A stretch of 5,677 nucleotides of DNA from Actinomycetota bacterium (GTDB lineage: Bacteria; Actinomycetota; Actinomycetes; Nanopelagicales; Nanopelagicaceae), in NCBI GenBank assembly GCA_947457445.1, contig CANGVO010000069.1:1-5677 (forward strand). Direction: 5' to 3'. The notes beneath the pieces were generated by a model. The model saw only the letters and a program-made list of their open reading frames with translations. It had not been told where the DNA came from and did not search any database. Positions within the stretch are counted from its first letter, which is position 1; every line of letters starts with the position of its first letter. The position numbers and the translations under genes were made by a program. Below, in pieces: positions 1 to 5,142 of the stretch.

Positions 1-215
1 CTTATTGGGCGCAAAAATTGGGATCAAATGGGGTTCCTGCTGACTTATTGGTACGGCCTGAGGCACTTTTTGATGATCCGCAAGCAAAAGAGGTTGGAAT
101 GTTACTTTCGAACCCTGATAAAGATTCTTTAGTAAAACTAATTCCTGGGTTGCCAATTAAATTTAATGGCCAAAGACCAGAAATCTATCGATCCGCACCG
201 CATAAAGAGAGTTAA
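1..215 (+). CDS. CaiB/BaiF family III CoA-transferase, C-terminal end (partial)
   Basis: This is the last 70 codons of a gene that begins left of the window. The open frame runs from base 3 with no start of its own needed: the residues before the TTG at 18 read YWAQK. The visible segment resembles the C-terminal tail of family III CoA-transferases. It has a stretch like 'PEALFDDPQAKEVGML', where family members usually carry 'DPHLRARG', and then 'IPGLPIKFNGQRPE', matching the usual 'PGLPFKFSGTPP' close to the end. Known family members move CoA between an acyl-CoA and a carboxylic acid in the cytoplasm. The catalytic aspartate lies in the missing N-terminal part, so activity and substrate cannot be judged. 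Its TAA (213-215) directly abuts the stop codon of the converging dehydratase gene. Family assignment is fairly good from this short segment; any role in the neighbouring sugar genes is unknown. Confidence 0.75.
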   Translation, partial: YWAQKLGSNGVPADLLVRPEALFDDPQAKEVGMLLSNPDKDSLVKLIPGLPIKFNGQRPEIYRSAPHKES

Positions 216-1343
216 TTACTTTTGGCGGTATTTATTAACAACATCCTCGTTGATTTCAATTCCTAAGCCCGGCTTATCGGTTGGTGGGTAAACCCATCCA
301 TCCTTATGCGTAAGTGGCGTTAATACCAAATCATTCTGCATTGGGTTTGGAAGTGGCTTGAATTCAAAGAGTTTGAAGGCCAAGCTGCTAAAGCTCACTG
401 CAATGCTGGCTGCAGAAACAATTGCTGATGACCAAGCATGAGCGTTCGCTTGTCGTCTAGCTGATTCAATTCGTGAAACAACTTTGGTAAATCCTGTAAC
501 GCCTTCGACGCGACCAGGATCAATTCCAAATACATCACAAGTGCCTGTGGCAAGAATCGCTTCATAGCCAGCGACATTCCATTCGCGTTCACCATAAGCA
601 ATTAACGTTTTAGTTTTATCTCTTAGGGTTCTATAGCCTTCTGGATCCCAAGCACCTAGCGGTTCTTCAATCCAATCAATGTTGTAATCATCGAATGCTT
701 GAACACGCTTGACTGCTGTTGCGACATCCCATTTGACCGCGTATCCAAGATCAATCATCAACTTCTTATCTGGACCAATAGCTTCGCGCATCTGCTTAAC
801 GTATTCGACATCGCGATCATGATCGAAGCCCAGGTTTGCATTTCCACGTTTTCCAAATCCAACTTTCATACCTTTAACGCCTGAACTCATCCATCCTTGC
901 GCTTGTTCTGCCATCGCCGGAATCGAAGAATCGTGTGCGTGACCAGATGCGATCGCGGGAAGTTTCTCGTGAACCGGGCCGCCCAATAGGTTTAACAAAC
1001 TTGTGTTAAGAGCCTTGCCTTTTAGATCCCAAAGCGCAATATCAATTGCAGAAAGTGCGTACGCCGCTAGCCCTCCGCGATATCCGTACCACCAATATCT
1101 TTCTTTAATGGCTGTCCAAATACTTTGATTCTCAAGTGGCGATCTTCCAATGACAAATTCTGATAACCCATCAATTAGTGCAGCTACTGCGAAGTTGGCT
1201 TCCTTGAATTGTGTTATGGATTCTCCCCATCCAACGAGGCCGTCATCGGTTGTTATTTTGACCAAGCACAAATATCGCTCAGCGTTAAAGTCATTCGGCT
1301 CTGGATAGGCGACTGGAATCGGCTCGACTTTGACGATCTTCAA
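216..1343 (-). CDS. Enolase-superfamily sugar-acid dehydratase, mandelate racemase type
   Basis: A complete 375-residue protein, the normal length for COG4948 (mandelate racemase/muconate lactonizing enzymes). The N-terminal capping domain covers about residues 1-125 and the TIM-barrel domain about 126-360. Visible catalytic groups are Lys160 (in GMKVG), metal ligands Asp198, Glu226 (IEEP) and Glu252 (YGERE), the Asp275/His302 dyad (GIDPGRVEG; NAHAWSS) and Glu327 before 'PNPMQNDL'. The Asp-His dyad with Glu327 marks the mandelate racemase subgroup, which is mostly acid-sugar dehydratases turning aldonates into 2-keto-3-deoxyaldonates using Mg2+. The first lysine of the usual KxK motif is Gly158, and the usual DxN is DLG. 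The start is TTG: an in-frame TAA lies eight codons upstream, and AAAGGGAG sits 6 nt before the TTG. With a lactonase divergent to it and an SDR and sugar permease nearby, an aldonate such as L-fuconate or L-rhamnonate is a plausible substrate; this is inferred. A racemase cannot be excluded. Confidence 0.88.
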   Translation of the reverse strand: MKIVKVEPIPVAYPEPNDFNAERYLCLVKITTDDGLVGWGESITQFKEANFAVAALIDGLSEFVIGRSPLENQSIWTAIKERYWWYGYRGGLAAYALSAIDIALWDLKGKALNTSLLNLLGGPVHEKLPAIASGHAHDSSIPAMAEQAQGWMSSGVKGMKVGFGKRGNANLGFDHDRDVEYVKQMREAIGPDKKLMIDLGYAVKWDVATAVKRVQAFDDYNIDWIEEPLGAWDPEGYRTLRDKTKTLIAYGEREWNVAGYEAILATGTCDVFGIDPGRVEGVTGFTKVVSRIESARRQANAHAWSSAIVSAASIAVSFSSLAFKLFEFKPLPNPMQNDLVLTPLTHKDGWVYPPTDKPGLGIEINEDVVNKYRQK

Positions 1344-1349
1344 AATAAT

Positions 1350-1357
1350 CTCCCTTT
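1350..1357 (-). promoter_or_regulatory. Shine-Dalgarno site fixing the TTG start of the dehydratase gene
   Basis: Read on the minus strand this is AAAGGGAG, followed by a 6-nt spacer and then TTG. The only nearby ATG in this frame, nine codons upstream of the TTG, is followed by a stop after four codons, so the TTG start is well supported. Confidence 0.75.
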
Positions 1358-1375
1358 AAACTCTTTTCATACCGA

Positions 1376-1404
1376 ATAATGAGCATTAACCTACTACTAG
1401 CCAA
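1376..1404 (-). promoter_or_regulatory. Candidate sigma-70-type promoter for the dehydratase gene
   Basis: On the minus strand, TTGGCT (1404-1399) and CATTAT (1381-1376) are separated by exactly 17 nt. The match to TTGACA/TATAAT is moderate (four of six at the -10). The expected RNA start near 1369 gives a short leader containing the AAAGGGAG ribosome site. The -10 box lies on the inverted repeat at 1377-1388, which would suit repression. This is a pattern match only. Confidence 0.35.
1377..1388. promoter_or_regulatory. Short inverted repeat, candidate operator between dehydratase and lactonase genes
   Basis: TAATG-AG-CATTA is a perfect 5-bp inverted repeat with a 2-bp centre, inside the 88-bp divergent intergenic region. 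It overlaps the proposed dehydratase -10 box and lies 44 bp before the lactonase start, so one bound regulator could control both genes. No regulator gene is in the window and the repeat is short enough to occur by chance. Confidence 0.3.
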
Positions 1405-1413
1405 AGCATTCTT

Positions 1414-1421
1414 AAAGGGGG
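1414..1421 (+). promoter_or_regulatory. Shine-Dalgarno site of the lactonase gene
   Basis: AAAGGGGG lies 10 nt upstream of the ATG at 1432. An earlier ATG at 1422 is in another frame and reaches a stop after five codons, so 1432 is the supported start. Confidence 0.65.
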
Positions 1422-1431
1422 ATGACCAAAT

Positions 1432-2316
1432 ATGTCTAATTTAATTCCAATTATTGATACCCATATGCACCTATGGGAAACCAAACATCCAGAACTGAAA
1501 TGGGTTTGGTTGGATAAAGACGCCTCTCACCCAATTTTAGGGAATATCGATGCGATTAAATCAGTCTCCTATGTACTAACTGATTTATGGGCTGAAGCTC
1601 GGTTCTCGGAAATCTCGGGATTTGTTCATGTACAGGCCGCTATTGGTTCTCCTGACCCTGTTACCGAAACTGTCTGGCTAACCGAAATGGCCAAGACCGG
1701 TCCTGTTCCAATGAGAATTGTTGGCGATTCACCATTGGGTGCCGAAGGTGCGATTGCACAATTGCAACGTCATCAAGAATCTCCTTTATTTGTTGGCGTT
1801 AGAGATTTCAACGCCGAGGTTATGTTTAAAGCTCGTGAAATTCAACCTAACTATGAAGAATCACTTAAGTACATGGCCAAGGAAGGTCTGGTCTTTGATC
1901 TAGATTGCGAATGGCAGAACATGGATGAGGCAATTAAGTTAGCAAATCGCCATCCAGAATTACCGATTGTTCTAGAACATATTGGCTTCCCGCGTCAGAG
2001 AGATGATGAGTACTTCAAGAATTGGAAAGCTGCAATTAATCGTTTAGCTGGCTGCCAAAATGTAACGATGAAGATTTCTGGCGTTGGTATGACTGATCCG
2101 TTGTTTACACGTGAATCACTACGCAAGTGGGCGGAATCTTCACTAGAAGCTTTTGGCGCCGATCGCACCGTATTGGGATCAAACTGGCCTGTAGATCGGC
2201 TATTTGTTTCTTATGCAACGATGCTTGATTTCACCAGAGATTACATCTCTAAGCTCTCACAATCAGAGCAAGAGAAGGTTTGCAATAAGAACGCTGCTCG
2301 TCTCTATAAATTTTAA
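1432..2316 (+). CDS. COG3618 amidohydrolase, probable sugar lactonase (fuconolactonase-like)
   Basis: A complete 294-residue protein, normal length for the amidohydrolase_2/COG3618 family of cytoplasmic TIM-barrel hydrolases, which includes L-fucono- and L-rhamnono-lactonases. Visible motifs are IDTHMHLW with His11 and His13 (the HxH on strand 1), 'GVRDF' at 122-126, 'PIVLEHIGFP' with His183, 'VTMKISG' with Lys214, and 'FGADRTVLGSNWPVDRL' at 241-257. Where many members have GSDWP with the catalytic/metal aspartate, this one has Asn251; to my recollection a GSN variant occurs in a sizeable subgroup, so it is not proof of inactivity. It is divergent from the dehydratase gene across 88 bp. This supports a pair in which the lactonase opens a sugar lactone and the dehydratase acts on the resulting acid. 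Its TAA overlaps the P450 stop by 4 nt. Family confidence is high; the precise lactone is inferred and unresolved, and a non-sugar hydrolase remains possible. Confidence 0.85.
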   Translation: MSNLIPIIDTHMHLWETKHPELKWVWLDKDASHPILGNIDAIKSVSYVLTDLWAEARFSEISGFVHVQAAIGSPDPVTETVWLTEMAKTGPVPMRIVGDSPLGAEGAIAQLQRHQESPLFVGVRDFNAEVMFKAREIQPNYEESLKYMAKEGLVFDLDCEWQNMDEAIKLANRHPELPIVLEHIGFPRQRDDEYFKNWKAAINRLAGCQNVTMKISGVGMTDPLFTRESLRKWAESSLEAFGADRTVLGSNWPVDRLFVSYATMLDFTRDYISKLSQSEQEKVCNKNAARLYKF

Positions 2317-3518
2317 TTTGTAGAAACTAATAGCGACAGCGGTTTACGCACAGCAAATAGTTGTGGGTAAATAATTTCTTGTTCCAGCACCCTTAATTGG
2401 GGAGCACTTTTTAGGAGCGCCTCCAAGAGCGCCTTTGTCTCAAGGCGAGCCAGTGGCGCACCGATACAAAAGTGGATTCCATGTCCAAAACTTGAGTGAT
2501 TCAAATCTTCTCTATCGATGATGAATGAGTCGGGATTTGTGTATTTAATCGGGTCGCGATTGGCAGCGCCAATCATGAAGTGGCAATAATCTCCTTTGGA
2601 AATCTTCTGTCCTGCAATTTCTAGATCTACAGAGGCAACACGCGACTGTTTTAGAATCGATGAGTCGTAGCGAAGTGCTTCTTCAACAGCTGATTCAATT
2701 TTCTCTGGATGCGAAATTAACTTCTGCTTTTCTGCAGGATTATTATGTAGCGCAAGCATTAGATTCCCGATCAAACCTTCAGTTGTTTCAAAACCGGCAA
2801 AAAATAGCTGGATGATTAGCGCCGCAAGTTCCTCATCCGTTAAGCGTTCTTCATTGGAATCAGAGACAAGTAATTTAGATAATAAATTATCGCCAGGGTT
2901 CTTTCGAAGATCATCGAACAAGGAAAACAGATAGGTTTCGGCCTCTATTGAAGCGTCGTTGGCTTGCTTCGCGGCTTCATACCCAACTTGAGCCGAAGCG
3001 CTAAATCCAGCATGTTTATCAGACCAACGACGTACATCTGCCTGGCGCTCGTCTGGAATTCCTAGGAGTTCACAAATTACGATAGCCGGCAATCGAGATG
3101 AGATCTCTGATACAAAATCGAATTCTTTTTTTGCTAATGCCCGTGTCAATAAATTATCAACGATTTCTTCAATTTTCGGACGAAAAGCTTCAATAGAACG
3201 TGGCGTAAATGATTTGTTAACTAGTTTTCTAAGTCTGGTGTGTTTTGGGGGATCTTGAAAGACGATCCAGTTGCTTAGCGTATTAATGATTTTACTAAAC
3301 TCTTCTTTTTCAGCAGGGCTGAGATGAGAGGTTGCTGAAGAAATACGCTCACCGGCATTCAAATCCGAATTAGATAAGCCCTTTTCAACTTCTGAATATG
3401 AACTAATAATCCAGGCTTTGATATCTGGATGCCAAAATATTGGATTGTTGGCATGGAAATCTCGATAGATAACGTAGGGATCATCGAAATATTCTTTAGA
3501 CAAAAATGCGCTTGTCAT
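2313..3518 (-). CDS. Cytochrome P450, soluble bacterial type
   Basis: A complete 401-residue protein, standard for soluble bacterial P450s, with no N-terminal membrane anchor. Landmarks in order: 'DPPKHTRLRKLVNKSFTP' (about 89-106, helix C region with the haem-propionate HTRLR), I-helix 'AGFETT' at 241-246, K-helix ExxR at Glu280-Arg283, 'NRDPIKYTNPDSF' before the haem loop, and the haem-binding 'FGHGIHFCIG' at 344-353 with Cys351 as iron ligand. All core residues are present, so it should be an active haem monooxygenase. Such enzymes need a ferredoxin and reductase, and none is in this window. It resembles the CYP107-like group by eye, but the subfamily and substrate cannot be assigned. The start at 3518 is forced because an in-frame TAG lies just upstream. 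It is divergent from the DMT transporter and converges on the lactonase with a 4-bp stop overlap. Confidence 0.95.
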   Translation of the reverse strand: MTSAFLSKEYFDDPYVIYRDFHANNPIFWHPDIKAWIISSYSEVEKGLSNSDLNAGERISSATSHLSPAEKEEFSKIINTLSNWIVFQDPPKHTRLRKLVNKSFTPRSIEAFRPKIEEIVDNLLTRALAKKEFDFVSEISSRLPAIVICELLGIPDERQADVRRWSDKHAGFSASAQVGYEAAKQANDASIEAETYLFSLFDDLRKNPGDNLLSKLLVSDSNEERLTDEELAALIIQLFFAGFETTEGLIGNLMLALHNNPAEKQKLISHPEKIESAVEEALRYDSSILKQSRVASVDLEIAGQKISKGDYCHFMIGAANRDPIKYTNPDSFIIDREDLNHSSFGHGIHFCIGAPLARLETKALLEALLKSAPQLRVLEQEIIYPQLFAVRKPLSLLVSTN

Positions 3519-3524
3519 CCCACC

Positions 3525-3530
3525 ATTCTA
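3525..3530 (-). promoter_or_regulatory. -10 box of the P450 gene, probably giving a leaderless mRNA
   Basis: TAGAAT on the minus strand matches TATAAT at five of six bases and ends 6 nt before the P450 ATG. An RNA starting about 7 nt downstream would begin at the A of the ATG itself. There is no convincing purine-rich ribosome site at a useful distance; GGTGGG touches the start codon. The -35 is weak: TTGCTT at a 19-nt spacing is the best seen. Confidence 0.5.
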
Positions 3531-3542
3531 GCCTTTGACCTT

Positions 3543-3548
3543 GATAAT
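3543..3548 (+). promoter_or_regulatory. -10 box of the DMT transporter gene, probably leaderless
   Basis: GATAAT, with a T before it (TGATAAT), matches TATAAT at five of six bases and ends 8 nt before the ATG at 3557. Transcription would start at or within a couple of bases of the start codon. No Shine-Dalgarno sequence is seen before this ATG (TTAAGCAAT), which agrees with leaderless translation. No good -35 is seen at 16-18 nt. Confidence 0.45.
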
Positions 3549-3556
3549 TAAGCAAT

Positions 3557-4384
3557 ATGTATCTGATATTTTCTTTGGCATCGGTGTTAAGTACCTCGTT
3601 GGGAACTTTTCTGACGCGTTCCTTAATTACAAAGTTGCCCGCTTTTCAGATCATCGGTCCACTATTCTTCCTAAATTCAGTCGGTGCTATTCCAATAGCC
3701 TTAGTTGCACGAGACTGGGTAGTTCCTGATTTCAATCAGATTTTCGGCCTTGTTGCAGCAGGTGTTTTGACCGCTATCGGGGCCATTTTGCTATTTAGTA
3801 TCGTAGAAAGAGCACCAGCTTCTACATCAATTGTTGGTGCCTCGTTAAGCCCTGCAATTGTCTTATTACTTGCCCCAGGTTTCCTGAATCAGAGTTTCTC
3901 GTTGGCCAGATTTTTACTTGTTGCAGCGCTGATTTTTGCAACACTTTTTCCAATCCGTAAATCAGTTCTTGGCATCAGTTCTATTTCTACCGTCATGATG
4001 ATGCTGGCCCAAGGCGTAAATGCTGGGATTTTGGCCATTTTAATCACCACTTTATCTCGCAGCGGGCTTGTCATCTCCGAAATTCTTCTTGTGCAACAGA
4101 TAGTGGCCGGCTTGGTTTGTGTGGCACTTTTCCCAATCAAAGATGTTCCTTTAAGTTCTCTACCGATTTTGGCGCATCGCGCCATGTATATGTCTTTAGG
4201 TTGGATCTTTTATACGCTAGCTCTAAAGCGTGGTGAAACTTTAATTGTTCAGTCTGTTTTATCTTTAATTCCAATGAGTATCTTGCTGATGGAGACAGTT
4301 AGATACAAAAGAAAACCGCCTAAAGAGGCGGTTTTTTCTGCGGTATTAGTGATTGTTTGTATATCTTCTTTAGTGCTCGTTTAG
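3557..4384 (+). CDS. EamA/DMT-family membrane transporter, 10 transmembrane helices
   Basis: A complete 275-residue, strongly hydrophobic protein. By eye there are about ten membrane helices (near residues 2-18, 29-50, 62-82, 89-107, 117-133, 143-165, 171-193, 208-222, 227-246, 258-275). This is the two-times-five-helix layout of the EamA/drug-metabolite transporter family. The 'ERAPASTSIVGASLSPAIVLLLA' stretch (84-106) and its counterpart 'KRGETLIVQSVLSLIPMSILLME' (224-246) look like the repeated helix 3/4 and 8/9 regions typical of EamA domains. Members export or import small metabolites across the inner membrane; the substrate cannot be predicted. It shares a 38-bp promoter region with the P450 gene, so co-regulation is possible. 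Two oddities: there is no ribosome site, and a strong terminator hairpin lies within codons 252-260, before the last helix. The TAG overlaps the SDR stop by 4 nt. Confidence 0.8.
   Translation: MYLIFSLASVLSTSLGTFLTRSLITKLPAFQIIGPLFFLNSVGAIPIALVARDWVVPDFNQIFGLVAAGVLTAIGAILLFSIVERAPASTSIVGASLSPAIVLLLAPGFLNQSFSLARFLLVAALIFATLFPIRKSVLGISSISTVMMMLAQGVNAGILAILITTLSRSGLVISEILLVQQIVAGLVCVALFPIKDVPLSSLPILAHRAMYMSLGWIFYTLALKRGETLIVQSVLSLIPMSILLMETVRYKRKPPKEAVFSAVLVIVCISSLVLV
4312..4337. terminator. Strong bidirectional intrinsic terminator inside the transporter coding region
   Basis: A perfect 10-bp stem, AAAACCGCCT (4312-4321) with AGGCGGTTTT (4326-4335), has a 4-nt AAAG loop and a run of six T (4332-4337) in the + direction. 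On the minus strand the stem is followed by TTTTCTTTT, so it should work both ways. It lies 43 nt past the SDR stop, as expected for the end of the permease-SDR operon. For the + strand it lies 47 nt before the end of the transporter gene, encoding RKPPKEAVF before helix 10. Confidence 0.8.
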
Positions 4385-5142
4385 TACATCAACTGTCCGC
4401 CGGAGATATTTAATAACGCTCCAGTCATATAACTCGATGCTGATGATGCTAAGAAAACAACGGCCTGTGAAATTTCTTTTGGTTCGGCTAAACGCCCCAT
4501 AGGAATCATCGACATAAACGCCTTCATCGCCTCGGCACTTTGTCCATCGGTCAACATGTTTGTATCAACTCCACCAGGTGCGATCGCGTTTATTCGAATT
4601 CCTTCTGGCGCAAAGGAACGTGCTAATCCACGCGTCATAGAGACTATGCCGCCTTTACTTGCCGCATACACAACTGATCCACCAAAGCCACCTGTCCACC
4701 AACCTTGTGATGAAAAGTTAACTATCGCACCTTTAGTCCCATTGGCTTTCATTACATCGCGCGCTGTTCTGTTTAGAAAAAAGGTTGCTTTGAGATTCGT
4801 ATCGAGCTGAAAATCCCAATCTGCTTCTGTTACTTCATCAACAGTGGCTCTGCGCTGTAGGACTGCTGCGCAGTGGGCTAGAGCCTGAAAACCACCCATT
4901 GTGTGTGCTTTTTCAAAAAGGGTTTTATGTTCAGATAGTTGCATCAAATCTAATGAGTGAGTTGCATGGCCAGAACCTGGAAGAGTTTCAACTAACTCAT
5001 CTAGTGGTTCTTGCTTTAGATCAACGGCTAATACGCGGGCGCCAAGTTCGGCAAAGGCAAAACAAACCGATTTGCCAATACCGCCTGTCGCGCCCGTAAC
5101 TACGACGCATTTGCCCTTGAGGTCTTCACCGATGCTAGACAT
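4381..5142 (-). CDS. Short-chain dehydrogenase/reductase (SDR), probable NAD-dependent sugar dehydrogenase
   Basis: A complete 253-residue classical SDR of normal length. The Rossmann glycine motif TGATGGIG is at 16-23. Asp41 at the end of strand 2 (VLAVDL) points to NAD(H) rather than NADP(H). The 'AHCAAV' segment (89-94) stands in for NNAG. The catalytic set is Asn116 (DTNLKA), Ser145 (NFSS), Tyr159 and Lys163 (YAASK), followed by 'IAPGGVDT' (187-194). Sequence alone only shows an oxidoreductase; 3-oxoacyl reductases and polyol dehydrogenases look alike. It is joined to the sugar ABC permease gene: the permease stop and this ATG share a base in TAATG, and only a weak AGAG precedes it, so translational coupling is likely. 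With the lactonase and dehydratase nearby, oxidation of an aldose such as L-fucose or L-rhamnose to its lactone is a reasonable inference. The transcript should end at the hairpin at 4312-4337. Confidence 0.88.
   Translation of the reverse strand: MSSIGEDLKGKCVVVTGATGGIGKSVCFAFAELGARVLAVDLKQEPLDELVETLPGSGHATHSLDLMQLSEHKTLFEKAHTMGGFQALAHCAAVLQRRATVDEVTEADWDFQLDTNLKATFFLNRTARDVMKANGTKGAIVNFSSQGWWTGGFGGSVVYAASKGGIVSMTRGLARSFAPEGIRINAIAPGGVDTNMLTDGQSAEAMKAFMSMIPMGRLAEPKEISQAVVFLASSASSYMTGALLNISGGQLMY

Noticed and set aside
395..601. 68-codon open frame within the dehydratase gene in another minus-strand frame
   Set aside because: It lies wholly inside the barrel domain whose catalytic residues are intact in the main frame; no ribosome site or domain supports it.
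1352..1419. 8-bp inverted repeat CCCTTTAA / TTAAAGGG across the divergent intergenic region
   Set aside because: The two arms are simply the ribosome-binding sites of the divergent dehydratase and lactonase genes, so the symmetry is explained without a regulator.
3535..3729. 64-codon plus-strand frame starting 22 bp before the transporter ATG
   Set aside because: It is out of frame with the transporter, shows no domain, and its start codon lies upstream of the only -10 box seen.
3889..4185. 98-codon open frame on the minus strand, antisense to the DMT transporter
   Set aside because: Its translation has no recognisable domain and is basic and low in structure-like patterning. The opposite strand encodes a coherent 10-helix membrane protein, so this is a frame shadow.
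4556..4810. 84-codon plus-strand frame antisense to the SDR gene
   Set aside because: The SDR frame carries all catalytic motifs; the antisense translation is proline-rich and featureless.
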